Shown here: positions 16,210-24,564 of the stretch, piece by piece
Layout: each line of letters starts with the position of its first letter
Numbering within the stretch: the first letter of the stretch is position 1
Source: Hyphomonadaceae bacterium
Lineage (GTDB): Bacteria > Pseudomonadota > Alphaproteobacteria > Caulobacterales > Hyphomonadaceae
Assembly (NCBI GenBank): GCA_022844345.1
Contig: JALHLU010000001.1
Coordinates: forward strand, 488,138-552,137
Direction of reading: 5' to 3'
Length of the DNA: 64,000 nt
The notes under the pieces: model-generated
Seen by the model: the letters and a program-made list of their open reading frames with translations, nothing else
The model's database searches: none
What the model was told of the DNA's origin: nothing
Translations under genes and position numbers: made by a program

Positions 16210-16491
16210 GCGACCCCAGTACTCGGCGACCCCAGTCCTAGCCCCCGGAAGCGTCCCCGCGAAGGCGTGCAGGCCGCCCCCTTCCGGTGGCGACAGGCAG
16301 TGCCTAAACTTTGGGCATGGAAATCAGCGCCACGCGAGTCCGTCTGAAAACAAATCGTTCAAAAATTCATTGCTGTCACGGGGCTTCATGGCCACATCGG
16401 TCGAGGACAGGGGTGGAACACGCGCTGGCGCCCATAGCTTGAAGCCGTACCGCCCTTTCGGGCGGCGCCCGTTCAGACCCGACAGGATGCG

Positions 16492-17214
16492 ATGCCCCGG
16501 CTGATTTTCCAGAAACTCCTGCGTGCTGCGCTGAGCGAGATCGGGGCGGTGTTCGCCGTTGGGGTGGCGGCCCTTGGCGTGCTGCTGTTTGCGCTGATCG
16601 CGGACGAGACGCTGGAGGGGGACACCCACGATTTCGACCAGATGATCCTGCTGGCCCTGCGCGAGCCTGGGGAGCCCGGCAATCCGGTGGGGCCGTGGTG
16701 GCTGGAACAGGCGTTCGCCGACATCACCGCGCTGGGCGGGTATACCGTGCTCAGCCTTTTGGTGGCGGGGGTTGCGATCTACCTGGTCTCGATCGGGAAG
16801 CGTGCCTCCGCCCTCCTCGTCGTCGGCGCGGTGGCGAGCGGCACGCTGGTAAGCATTCTGCTGAAACTGGGATTTGACCGGCCCCGGCCGGAGCTGGTTG
16901 CTCAACTCACGCATGCGCAGAGTTCCAGCTTCCCCAGCGGACACGCCATGCTGTCGGCGATAACCTATCTGACGCTGGGCGTGCTGCTGGCGCGGGTGCA
17001 CGGGCGGCGGCGGACGAAGATTTTCGTGATGTCGTTTGCCATCGGGCTGACGCTGCTGATCGGGATGAGCCGGGTTTATCTGGGCGTGCACTGGCCGACG
17101 GATGTGCTGGCCGGATGGGCGCTGGGCGCGGCCTGGGCGGCGCTGTGGTGGCTGGCGGCGTGGTGGCTGCAGCGGCGCGGCGGGATTGAGAAGCCGATGG
17201 AGGCGGAGGAGTGA
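16492..17214 (+). CDS. PAP2-family membrane phosphatase
   Basis: 240 aa with about five to six transmembrane helices. The three phosphatase signature motifs are complete: KLGFDRPRP (motif 1, K-x6-RP), SSSFPSGHAM (motif 2, PSGH) and SRVYLGVHWPTD (motif 3, SR-x5-H-x3-D). Such enzymes dephosphorylate lipid phosphates such as undecaprenyl pyrophosphate or phosphatidate at the outer face of the inner membrane. The substrate is not shown by sequence. It is divergent from the ligase locus and is followed by a 122-bp palindromic repeat. Confidence 0.9.
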   Translation: MPRLIFQKLLRAALSEIGAVFAVGVAALGVLLFALIADETLEGDTHDFDQMILLALREPGEPGNPVGPWWLEQAFADITALGGYTVLSLLVAGVAIYLVSIGKRASALLVVGAVASGTLVSILLKLGFDRPRPELVAQLTHAQSSSFPSGHAMLSAITYLTLGVLLARVHGRRRTKIFVMSFAIGLTLLIGMSRVYLGVHWPTDVLAGWALGAAWAALWWLAAWWLQRRGGIEKPMEAEE

Positions 17215-17233
17215 GCTTCCTTCGCATCTTATT

Positions 17234-17355
17234 CCGCTCATTCCGGCGAAAGTCGGAATCCAGGGCTGACGGTGAGGCTTGTTCCCGCCTGAAGCTTCAA
17301 GCCTGTTCAAGGAGCTCAACCGTTCCTGGATCCCGACTTTCGTCGGAATGAGCGG
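17234..17355. repeat. 122-bp dispersed palindromic element, copy 1
   Basis: It begins CCGCTCATTCCGGCGAAAGTC and ends with the inverse, GACTTTCGTCGGAATGAGCGG, so the ends are inverted repeats of about 30 bp, each itself a hairpin with a GAAA-type loop. The interior contains CAGGGCTGACGGTGAGGCTTG and GAAGCTTCAAGCCTGTTC. The reverse complement matches 37374-37495 along its full 122-bp length, including the interior. Non-coding, between the PAP2 gene and queG. Confidence 0.85.
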
Positions 17356-17402
17356 AGATGGGGCGGCTTCCAATCCCGCAATTCCCGCACTAGCAAGCAG
17401 GC

Positions 17403-18533
17403 ATGGCAGCCCTGCCCTCCCTTGAAGCTGAGCTGAAAGCGCGCGCCGTGGCGCTCGGCTTTGACGTTGCGCGGATTGCGCGGGCGGATGAGGCGTGGGA
17501 GGCGGGCGAGCGGCTGGGCGCGTTCGTCGGCGCGGGCTTTCATGGCGACATGGGCTGGATGGCGCAGACGCTCGATCGGAGGAAGCATCCGACCGCGATG
17601 TGGCCGGAGGCGAAATCGGCGCTGGTGGTAGGGCTGAATTATGGGCCGCAGCATGATCCGCTGGAGCAGCTTCAACATCGCGAGCATGCGGCGATTTCGG
17701 TCTATGCGCAGAACACCGACTATCATGACCTGATGAAGCGCAAGCTGAAGCAGCTGGCTTCGGGCTTTGCGGCTGACACAGGTCATGACGTGAAGATATT
17801 CGTAGACACGGCGCCGCTGATGGAAAAGCCGCTGGCCCAGCGCGCCGGCATTGGCTGGCAAGGCAAGCACACCAATGTGGTGAGCCGCGAGAAGGGATCG
17901 TGGCTGTTCCTTGGCGTGATGCTGACGCGCGCGGAGCTTATCCCCGATGCGCCGGCGGAGGATGCATGCGGGACGTGTTCGGCGTGTCTCGACATCTGTC
18001 CGACGAAGGCGTTTCCGGCGCCCTACCAGCTCGATGCGCGGCGGTGCATTTCCTATCTGACGATCGAGCACAAGGGACCGATCCCACGTGAGCATCGCAG
18101 CCAGATGGGCAACCGCATCTATGGGTGCGATGACTGCCTCGCCATCTGCCCGTGGAACAAGTTTGCGGCGAGCGCGCGCGAGAGCGCATTTCATCCCAGA
18201 GCCGAACTGAAAACGCCGCTACTGGCGGACCTGGCGCAGCTTGATGATGCGGGCTTTCGCGAGGTGTTCGCAGGCTCGCCGATAAAGCGGATCGGGCGCG
18301 ACCGGTTTGTCCGCAACGTGATGGTGGCGATTGGAAATTCAGGCTCGCTGCCCCACGCGGACTTGTGTATCCAGATGCTGGATGATGGTTCGCCGCTGGT
18401 TCGCGGCGCCGCCGTCTGGGCGCTGGGTCAGCTTTCGCCATCCGCCTTCGAGACTGAACGCATGCGCCGTGGCGCGAACGAGGCGGACCCAGACGTCTGC
18501 GAGGAATGGGATGGTGGACGACAAGCTCGATAG
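17403..18533 (+). CDS. queG: Epoxyqueuosine reductase
   Basis: 376 aa. QueG reduces epoxyqueuosine to queuosine in tRNA with cobalamin and two [4Fe-4S] clusters. Cluster ligands are CGTCSACLDICP and CDDCLAICP; upstream is the cobalamin-binding domain with VDTAPLMEKPLAQRAGIGWQGK split over it (TAPLMEKPLAQRAG). A HEAT-like repeat is present at the C-terminus (DGSPLVRGAAVWALGQL), as in full-length family members. The 3' end overlaps the start of mtgA by 23 bp. Confidence 0.95.
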   Translation: MAALPSLEAELKARAVALGFDVARIARADEAWEAGERLGAFVGAGFHGDMGWMAQTLDRRKHPTAMWPEAKSALVVGLNYGPQHDPLEQLQHREHAAISVYAQNTDYHDLMKRKLKQLASGFAADTGHDVKIFVDTAPLMEKPLAQRAGIGWQGKHTNVVSREKGSWLFLGVMLTRAELIPDAPAEDACGTCSACLDICPTKAFPAPYQLDARRCISYLTIEHKGPIPREHRSQMGNRIYGCDDCLAICPWNKFAASARESAFHPRAELKTPLLADLAQLDDAGFREVFAGSPIKRIGRDRFVRNVMVAIGNSGSLPHADLCIQMLDDGSPLVRGAAVWALGQLSPSAFETERMRRGANEADPDVCEEWDGGRQAR

Positions 18534-19338
18534 CTCGCTGGACAAGCCCGGTGAGGGCGATGGCGCAGCGCCGCAGGGCGGCGGCATCGGGCGCTGGCGT
18601 GCGGGCATGACCTCGCAGGGCGAAGCGTATGACGACACGAAACCGCTGTGGCGCCGCATTCTCGTTGGCGTGACGAAATGGTCCGTGATCGGAATAGCCG
18701 GCTTCTTTGCGCTGAGCCTGCTGGCGGTGTTTGCAATTGGCTGGACCGGGCCGCCTCCCACGCTCAACATGGCCGGCGTTGCGATGGGCGGAACCGAGGT
18801 GCGCTCCAAATGGGTGGACCTCAAGGACATCTCGCCCCACCTGGTGCGCGCCGTCATCGCGACCGAGGACCAGGCGTTCTGCACGCATGACGGTTTCGAC
18901 TTCAAGGAGATCGACAAGGCGCTGGCCGATGCCGAACGCGGCGGGCGTGTGCGCGGGGCGTCGACCATATCGCAGCAGACCGCGAAGAACGTGTTCCTGT
19001 GGAATGGCGGCGGCTGGATGCGCAAGGGCGCCGAGGCGTATTTCACGCTGGTGGCCGAATGGATGTGGTCGAAGCCGCGGATCATGGAAATCTATCTCAA
19101 CGTGGCCGAATGGGGTGATGGCATCTTTGGAGCCGAACAGGCCGCGCAGGAGCGCTTCGGCGTTTCGGCCAAGGACCTGACGCCCAAACAGGCGGCGGCC
19201 CTGGCGGCTGTACTGCCCAACCCCAACCGCATTCGCGTCGACGGGAACTACGCGACCGGCCGGCGCAACAATCAGGTGCAGGCGCTGATGGGCATGGTGA
19301 AGCGCGACAAGCTGGATGCGTGTGTGATCGGGCCGTGA
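18511..19338 (+). CDS. mtgA: Monofunctional biosynthetic peptidoglycan transglycosylase
   Basis: 275 aa from the ATG at 18511, preceded by GAGGA five bases upstream and lying inside the end of queG. One transmembrane helix is at about 50-72 after a Gly-rich cytoplasmic N-terminus. The GT51 motifs are present: ATEDQAFCTHDGFD (catalytic Glu), RGASTISQQTAKNVFLW, and MEIYLNVAEWGDGIFGAE. It polymerises lipid II into glycan strands at the outer face of the inner membrane. There is no transpeptidase domain, so it is the monofunctional type. Confidence 0.95.
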   Translation: MVDDKLDSSLDKPGEGDGAAPQGGGIGRWRAGMTSQGEAYDDTKPLWRRILVGVTKWSVIGIAGFFALSLLAVFAIGWTGPPPTLNMAGVAMGGTEVRSKWVDLKDISPHLVRAVIATEDQAFCTHDGFDFKEIDKALADAERGGRVRGASTISQQTAKNVFLWNGGGWMRKGAEAYFTLVAEWMWSKPRIMEIYLNVAEWGDGIFGAEQAAQERFGVSAKDLTPKQAAALAAVLPNPNRIRVDGNYATGRRNNQVQALMGMVKRDKLDACVIGP

Positions 19339-19350
19339 TGGTCATGGGAT

Positions 19351-19551
19351 CGCGTGTTCGCAGGTAGGGCCTGCGAGGTAGGGGTTTTGAGGTCAGGTCA
19401 CATCGTGGCCGGATAGGGCCTGGTGGCTTGCTCCGGACGGTGATGGTTGGGGTGGCTCCGTGCAGCCTTGGGATTTGCGCACGGGTTCGCAGTCTCGCAG
19501 GCGGGGCCTGCGAGTTGCGTTACGGGTTCGCTCCTTCAATCGAGTGTGGGG
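19351..19551 (-). repeat. About 200-bp dispersed intergenic repeat, copy 2
   Basis: Read on the minus strand it starts with CCCCACACTCGATTGAAGGA and carries GCGAACCCGTAA, CTCGCAGGC..GCCTGCGAG and GCGAACCCGTGC. It ends with the CTCGCAGG..CCTGCGAACACGCG hairpin, in the same order as in 135-338. The last part (19520-19551) is also read as the C-terminus of the reading frame at 19520-20161. Confidence 0.75.
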
Positions 19552-20161
19552 TTGCTCGCACGAGGGTTGCGGCGAGAGCTGTGAGCACGGCCTCGTGGTT
19601 CGACGGGCGCAACGCCATGCGATGCATGGCCTTGCTGCTCACCATGAGGCCTAACAGTGCTTTAGAAAATGTATCCACACCAACCGCCTCATGGTGAGCA
19701 GCCGCGCAACGCGCGGCGCCATTCGCGGTGTGTGGCGAACCATGGGCTGCGAGTCCGAGCGGATCAGCGTCGCGCAGGCGCTTGAGCCTGTCAGCGTGAG
19801 CCTGCGCGCGTTGCTCCATCGCAGCGCAGGCTTCGACCAGGGCGGCGATGCGGGTGAGGAGTTCAGGCAAGCTCTTGGCGTGCGTGAGATGTGGTGTGCT
19901 GCGTGGATGCGGGGCACCGGGCCTTATGCGCGCGATCTGGCAGCCGCGCATGGCGATCCAGAGGCGGAGGGAGTCTTCGGCGTCGAGGATCAGCTGTTCG
20001 AGGTGGAGGCGCAGGGCTGGGTTGATCAGGAGTTCGGCGAGCGTGGCTTCGTCTTGCGAGACGTGGACGAGTTGCAGCGCGCGATGACGTAGGCCTTCGG
20101 CGACCTGACGAAGGGGATCGCCGGGGAAGAGCGCGCGCAGGATGATCCAGAGCCAGGACAT
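19520..20161 (-). CDS. Hypothetical protein whose 3' end runs through REP elements
   Basis: 213 aa open frame. The first 135 residues look like a real helical protein: MSWLWIILRALFPGDPLRQV, a hydrophobic helix with VSQDEATLAELLINPAL, then LPELLTRIAALVEACAAMEQ and ADRLKRLRDADPLGL. Everything from about residue 138 to the stop is translated repeat DNA (the two REP copies and the end of the 200-bp repeat). The family is not recognised. Either the native stop was lost when repeats inserted, or the protein always had a short variable tail. A stretch of 328 bp upstream (20162-20489) holds only its presumed promoter and a REP element. Confidence 0.5.
   Translation of the reverse strand: MSWLWIILRALFPGDPLRQVAEGLRHRALQLVHVSQDEATLAELLINPALRLHLEQLILDAEDSLRLWIAMRGCQIARIRPGAPHPRSTPHLTHAKSLPELLTRIAALVEACAAMEQRAQAHADRLKRLRDADPLGLAAHGSPHTANGAARCAAAHHEAVGVDTFSKALLGLMVSSKAMHRMALRPSNHEAVLTALAATLVRATPHSIEGANP
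19591..19649. repeat. CCTCATGGTGAG-type REP element, copy 1
   Basis: It begins CCTCGTGGTTCGACGGGCGC and ends GCTGCTCACCATGAGG, enclosing a hairpin CCATGCGATGCATGG. This is the general form of a palindromic intergenic repeat common in alphaproteobacterial genomes (CCTCATGGTGAG ... CGAACCACGAGG). It lies inside the reading frame 19520-20161. Confidence 0.75.
19687..19746. repeat. CCTCATGGTGAG-type REP element, copy 2
   Basis: It begins CCTCATGGTGAGCAGCCGCG and ends GGCGAACCATGGG, so it is the same element as 19591-19649 in the opposite orientation, 37 bp away. The two copies together form a large inverted repeat around 19650-19686. Confidence 0.7.
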
Positions 20162-20314
20162 GGGGAGTATCTTGCGCTCATTCCGGGCCCGGCTGGTTCT
20201 GCGCGGCTACGTCCGACAAGTTGTGGCGCGAAGGGTTTGAAATGGCAGGCGAAGTTTTTTGAGTTGCCCACGGATGTGAGAAGGCGGTTTCCTACAAATC
20301 GCGCCTCACGCGCG

Positions 20315-20456
20315 ACCCCCTCCGTCACGCCGCGAAGACGCGGCGCGCCACCTCCCCCACTTGCATTGCAAGTGAGGGAGGCAAGTGCACTTGCCTCCAG
20401 CAGCCGCTGCGCGACTGGGGAGGTGGCGCGACGCGTAGCGGCGTGGCGGTGGGGGT
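20315..20456. repeat. REP-like palindromic element (CCTCCC family), copy 2
   Basis: It begins ACCCCCTCCGTCACGCCGCG and ends GCGTGGCGGTGGGGGT, an outer inverted repeat. Inside are CGCCACCTCCCC, the ACTTGCATTGCAAGT palindrome, a second GGCAAGTGCACTTGCC palindrome, and GGGGAGGTGGCGCGACGCGT. It is a compound version of the element at 42-134. Non-coding. Confidence 0.75.
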
Positions 20457-20489
20457 CTATCGATTGGGCAGGCGCCGGGCGGCCGCGCT

Positions 20490-21206
20490 TCAGTTGCCCA
20501 CAATCCGCGTGCGGGGCTCCAGGGCGGAGTCGAGGCCGGCGGGGTCTTCGATGCCTTGCAGGCGCATGGCTTCGCGGACGTCGCCGCGGAGGACCACGAC
20601 ACTCACATCCTTTGGCGCGAGGCGCATGGCGGCTTCGACGTCGGCCCAGGCTTCGGCGAGGCGGTTGAGCTTCAGCCGGGCCTGACCGCGCAGGCGATGG
20701 GCTTCGGCGTCGCCGGCAGACATGACGATGGCGGTGTCGAGATCGTTTGCGGCGGCGGCCCATGACTTCTTCATCACATGGGCGCGGGCGCGATCCTTGA
20801 ACAGTTCGCCGTCGCTGGGACGCAGCTTCATCGCATTGGTGAGCGTGATGATGGCTTCATCCGGCAGGCCAGCGAGGAGCCAGGCATTGCCCGACTGCGC
20901 GAGATAGACGCCGCGTTCGTCTATGCTGCCGGCGTCGGGCGCGTTGGCGAGTTCTTCGAGGCGAAGGGCGCCTTCGGCCTCCTCCCCCATCGCAATGAGG
21001 GCGAGCGCCGTGCAGTGGCGGGCGGCGGGGACGTTGCCGCGCGACATCCAGGTGAGCCCGTCCTGGTAGGCGACTTGCGGATCGCGTTCGATCTGGTCGA
21101 GGCACTGTTCCAGCTTTTCACCTTCGCGCTGGGCGAAGGCGGCGGGGGCGGACGCAAGGATCGCGGCAAGCAGCAGGATGGAACGCATGGACAGGCTCGA
21201 CTGCAT
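20490..21206 (-). CDS. Exported TPR-repeat protein
   Basis: 238 aa (or 232 aa if it starts at the second ATG, MRSILLLAAIL). The signal peptide ends ASAPAAFAQ. The mature part consists of helix pairs of TPR type: residues near 110-145 (GNAWLLAGLPDEAIITLTNA, then MKLRPSDGE) and 146-212 (AWADVEAAMRLAPKD). It probably works as a periplasmic scaffold; partners are unknown. It is divergent from the SDR gene with 61 bp between starts. Confidence 0.8.
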   Translation of the reverse strand: MQSSLSMRSILLLAAILASAPAAFAQREGEKLEQCLDQIERDPQVAYQDGLTWMSRGNVPAARHCTALALIAMGEEAEGALRLEELANAPDAGSIDERGVYLAQSGNAWLLAGLPDEAIITLTNAMKLRPSDGELFKDRARAHVMKKSWAAAANDLDTAIVMSAGDAEAHRLRGQARLKLNRLAEAWADVEAAMRLAPKDVSVVVLRGDVREAMRLQGIEDPAGLDSALEPRTRIVGN

Positions 21207-21267
21207 CGGTGCTGGCCGGGAGGGCCGGGCGAGTCCATAAGCCGTGGATCAGGATTGGGGCAAGAAC

Positions 21268-22101
21268 ATGCCTGCAGTGCAGCTATTCGCGTTCGGGTTC
21301 GGGTATGTCGCGGGCTTTCTGGCCGCGCGATTGCGTGCGCACGGCGTGGCGTGTGGCGGGACTGTGCGCAGCGAAGCGGGCGCCGCGGCGTTGCGGGAAC
21401 CTGGATATGATGCGGCGGTGTGGCCGGGGGCGGATATTGTTCCGCCTGAAGGCGCGGACTGGCTGATCTCCGTGCCGCCGGATCAGGAGGGATGTCCGGT
21501 GTTTCGGGCGTTCGGGCATCTGGCGGGACAGGCGCGGACGATTTCGTATCTGTCGACGACGGGCGTTTATGGCGACCTGCAGGGCGGATGGGCGTTCGAG
21601 GAAACACCTGTGGCGCCGCTGAGCCGCGAGGCGATCAATCGGGCGCGGGCCGAGGAGCAGTGGCTATCGCTTGGCGCGATGGTGTTCCGCCTGCCCGGCA
21701 TCTATGGGCCGGGGCGTTCGGCGCTGGAGCGGGTGCGCGAGCCGGGGGCGCGACGGATCGTGAAGCCAGGACAGGTGTTCTCGCGGATTCACGCGGGCGA
21801 TCTGGCGGTGTTGCTTGAGCTTGCGATGGGGCGCGTGAAGCGCGGCGAGATTTTCAACGTGTGCGATGACGAGCCGGCGCCAGCGGATGAAGTGCTGGTG
21901 CATGCGGCGGGGTTGCTGGGCGTTGAGCCGCCGCCGGCTGTCGCCTTCGAGGATGCGGGCCTGTCGCCGATGGCGCAGCGGTTCTATGCCGAGTGCAAGC
22001 GCGTATCGAATGCAAAGGCGAAGGCTGTGTTCGGCTGGCGGCCGGAGTTTGCGACGTATCGGGAGGGGTTGGCGGATTGCCTTTCCCATTCACTGAGATG
22101 A
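21268..22101 (+). CDS. SDR-family NAD(P)-dependent epimerase/dehydratase-like protein
   Basis: 277 aa from the ATG at 21268; a GTG eight codons upstream is possible. It is of the extended/atypical SDR type (YeeZ-like): the dinucleotide-binding motif is FGFGYVAGFLAARL, the active-site strand is YLSTTGVYGD, and the usual Y-x3-K is replaced by NRARAEEQWL. FRLPGIYGPGRS and the IHAGDLA motif follow. The substrate is unknown. The gene ends 47 bp before rsgA, on the same strand. Confidence 0.85.
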   Translation: MPAVQLFAFGFGYVAGFLAARLRAHGVACGGTVRSEAGAAALREPGYDAAVWPGADIVPPEGADWLISVPPDQEGCPVFRAFGHLAGQARTISYLSTTGVYGDLQGGWAFEETPVAPLSREAINRARAEEQWLSLGAMVFRLPGIYGPGRSALERVREPGARRIVKPGQVFSRIHAGDLAVLLELAMGRVKRGEIFNVCDDEPAPADEVLVHAAGLLGVEPPPAVAFEDAGLSPMAQRFYAECKRVSNAKAKAVFGWRPEFATYREGLADCLSHSLR

Positions 22102-22148
22102 GGCTGGCACTGCGATGATCCTGGACCGTCACACATGATCGAACACCC

Positions 22149-23222
22149 ATGATCGACCTCTATGGATGGAGCGGTGCGCTCCAGGCCTCTTTTGCTTCGC
22201 ATGTCGCGCAGGGTTTGCAGCCGGCGCGCGTGACGGCGCATCATCGCTCGCTGTGGCGCGTGGTGACGCCGGAGGGGGAATGCAATGCGCGGCTGAGCGG
22301 GCGGTTTGCACTCGATGCGGCGCAGGGGGAGCATCCTGTCGTGGGCGACTGGCTGGCCGTCAGCACGGCGGACAGCGCGAACGAGGTTGTCATTCATGCA
22401 CTGCTGCCGCGCCATAGCGTCTTCTCGCGGCGCGCGGTGAGTGGCGGGGGCGCGCAGGTGATCGCGGCCAATGTGGATGTGGCGTTCCTGGTCGCGGCCC
22501 TGAATGGCGATCTCAATCTGCGGCGGCTGGAGCGGTATCTGGTGGCGGCGCGCGAGAGCGGGGCATCGCCGGTGATCGTGCTGACCAAGGCGGACCTGTG
22601 CGCGGATCCTGATGTTGAGCGGCAGAATGTCGAGGCGATTGCGGGCGGCGCGCCGGTCGTCACCTTGTCGGCGCTGACGGGCGATGGGCTTGAAGGTCTG
22701 GCGCCGTGGTTGAGGCCGGGGCTTACGGCGGCGCTGCTGGGGAGTTCGGGGGCGGGCAAGTCGACGCTGCTCAATGCGCTGGCGGGGCGGACGCTGATGG
22801 ACACGGGGGCGATCCGCGCGAGCGACGATCGGGGGCGGCACACCACGACGCATCGCGAGCTGTTCCGCCTGCCGGACGGGGCGTTGCTGGTGGACACGCC
22901 CGGGATGCGGGAGTTCGGCGTGCTGGCCGAGGACGCGGCGCTGGAGGCGAGTTTTGCCGATGTGGCCGAGCTGTTTCCGAACTGCCGCTTTGGCGATTGT
23001 GCGCATACGACCGAGCCGGGGTGCGCCGTGCTGGCGGCGCTGGCGGATGGGACGCTGAGCGATGAGCGCTGGCAGGCCTATCTCAAGCTGCAGCGCGAAC
23101 TCGCCTTCGACGCCCGCAAGGGCGACCCGATTGCCGAAGCAGCGCACCGCTCGCACTGGAAGCAGATTCACAAGTCCCAGCGCGCCAGGAACAAGATGAG
23201 GCGGCGCAACGAGGAGGATTAG
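22149..23222 (+). CDS. rsgA: Ribosome small subunit-dependent GTPase A
   Basis: 357 aa circularly permuted GTPase that acts in late 30S maturation. The order of G motifs is G4 (LTKADL, about 146-151), G1 (GSSGAGKSTLL, about 197-207) and G3 (VDTPGMREFG). The permutation is diagnostic. The zinc-binding region CRFGDCAHTTEPGCAV follows at about 278-293. The N-terminal OB-fold region carries the ARLSGRFALDA-like beta strands. The C-terminus is basic (KSQRARNKMRRRN), suited to rRNA contact. Confidence 0.95.
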   Translation: MIDLYGWSGALQASFASHVAQGLQPARVTAHHRSLWRVVTPEGECNARLSGRFALDAAQGEHPVVGDWLAVSTADSANEVVIHALLPRHSVFSRRAVSGGGAQVIAANVDVAFLVAALNGDLNLRRLERYLVAARESGASPVIVLTKADLCADPDVERQNVEAIAGGAPVVTLSALTGDGLEGLAPWLRPGLTAALLGSSGAGKSTLLNALAGRTLMDTGAIRASDDRGRHTTTHRELFRLPDGALLVDTPGMREFGVLAEDAALEASFADVAELFPNCRFGDCAHTTEPGCAVLAALADGTLSDERWQAYLKLQRELAFDARKGDPIAEAAHRSHWKQIHKSQRARNKMRRRNEED

Positions 23223-23324
23223 GGTGACGGCGCGCGCGATTGCTGGCGGGGAAGGTCCGGGCTTGGCCCAAACCTGCCATTCCCCGATCTGTGTTTCCTG
23301 ATCCTTGCGCAACGCGACGCACGC

Positions 23325-23576
23325 CTACCCCGTAATCGGTATGCGCTCGTCGTCGGCAAATGTCGTCACAAGCACTTTGAACAGCACCTTCCCGGTTTCG
23401 TCCGTCACATCGATTTTGATGAACGCTGTCTCGTACAGCAAGGTCGGCATACCGTGGAGGATTTCACCCGCGAATCTAATGCCGGCAAATCGCGCGGCGG
23501 CTGGGTCGGGGAGGTCTCTTCCCTCCACGTCCAGTACGTGGTTGCCGCCGGCGACCTGAAAATAGTATCGAGGCAT
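23325..23576 (-). CDS. DUF6894-type small protein
   Basis: 83 aa from the ATG of MPRYYFQVAGG. The MPRY(F/Y)F start, followed by an acidic D-x-E-G-R-D-L-P-D element and AAARFAG helix, is typical of a small alphaproteobacterial family found as DUF6894. Function is unknown. An ATG five codons upstream would add MGFCP. Confidence 0.75.
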   Translation of the reverse strand: MPRYYFQVAGGNHVLDVEGRDLPDPAAARFAGIRFAGEILHGMPTLLYETAFIKIDVTDETGKVLFKVLVTTFADDERIPITG

Positions 23577-23591
23577 AGGGCAAAATCCCAC

Positions 23592-24067
23592 GAGCAGCGC
23601 TTAGGCGTAGGCCATCTGGCCCCGGTCGCGGTGCAGCCTTCGGCATAGGGCATTCCCACCCCGAGTCTGTGCGGCATCGCTCATTGTCGCCAGGTTCTCG
23701 GGAACCGTGTCGCCTTCCCTATCGCTAACCTGGTGATCGACAAACCCTATCTCGCTCAGCGCCGAGTTTCGCGCGTTCATCAAGGGCCTAGTTCGCGAGG
23801 CTCAACAGAAGAGTGGCGCCCAGACGCAGCCCCGGGAGTAGCGGCGCCGCGCGCGCGCCTCCCATCGCGGGGGCAGTTTGGCAGGCATGTGTCGCTTTCA
23901 GCGAGAGATTGCCGCTCGACAGGTTCGCACCACCAGCGCGTTCTGATCCGAAAACTGTCGGTGCGCGACTCGCCGAAGTGCGGCGCACGCACCGCTTCCG
24001 TTGCGGGCGCTCTTCTGGCCCAATTGTCCGATCTATGTCAGATTCGTCTTTCCTCTCGTTGGCGAGA
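23592..24067. other. Intergenic stretch without a convincing gene
   Basis: About 475 bp. No frame shows a recognisable protein. A short run in the plus strand at about 23757-23840 reads like protein (EFRAFIKGLVREAQQKS, then a stop) but is bounded by stops on both sides. It may be the relic of a lost gene. The local base composition is less GC-rich than the flanking backbone. Confidence 0.4.
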
Positions 24068-24547
24068 ATGGGGCTCATGATCGGCTTTTTCAAACCTCCG
24101 GTCTTCGACGATGCTGTCCTCGGACGCCTGGAGCGCTCGCATGGAATGTGGCGGGGCACGCTTTCGTTGAGCGGCGCGCAGCCGACACCTCTGGCTCTTT
24201 CAGGTTCAAACCGTGAGCCCGATACCCAGGCTTTGGTTGCCGCGAGGCTGATCACAGCTTCATTCAACGATTGGCGGCCATCGATCCAGCAAGCGCTCCT
24301 TGATCACTATACGCCCTACGCGGAAGCGGCTTCGGGAGAAGAGCCCTCTGCGCTGCGGGCGCTGACGCCTACCATCCGCGAGCCAGAGCAGATCTGGGCC
24401 CACGTATCACTTCAGTCCATCACTGTTGCGAAGTTGAGCGGCGTTCTCACGACCGAACTGGTTTACGCCGCCGCCTGGGATGAGGACCACATGCTTGGAG
24501 CCCGATTTCAGTCGGGTATTTTCATCGAATTGTGCGGAAGCGTTTAG
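24068..24547 (+). CDS. Hypothetical protein (accessory patch)
   Basis: 159 aa from the ATG of MGLMIGFFKPPVF; ATGs at 24035 and 24077 are alternatives. A clear globular protein: FDDAVLGRLERSHGMWRGTL, DHYTPYAEA, IWAHVSLQSITV and a C-terminal LGARFQSGIFIELCGSV. The F-D-D-x-V-x-G-x-L start and the W-x-H-V motif suggest a family of small cytoplasmic proteins seen next to other hypotheticals, but I cannot name it. It is convergent with the next unrecognised gene (17 bp between stops). A toxin-antitoxin or immunity role has not been excluded. Confidence 0.6.
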   Translation: MGLMIGFFKPPVFDDAVLGRLERSHGMWRGTLSLSGAQPTPLALSGSNREPDTQALVAARLITASFNDWRPSIQQALLDHYTPYAEAASGEEPSALRALTPTIREPEQIWAHVSLQSITVAKLSGVLTTELVYAAAWDEDHMLGARFQSGIFIELCGSV

Positions 24548-24564
24548 GCAGAGCACCTCGCGAA

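Noticed and set aside
14785-16347. Plus-strand open frame of 520 codons
   Set aside because: It is antisense to the ATP-grasp gene, which has clear family motifs.
19351-20456. Insertion sequence or integron between mtgA and the TPR gene
   Set aside because: The repeats there are palindromic dispersed elements without a transposase gene, and no target duplication was seen.
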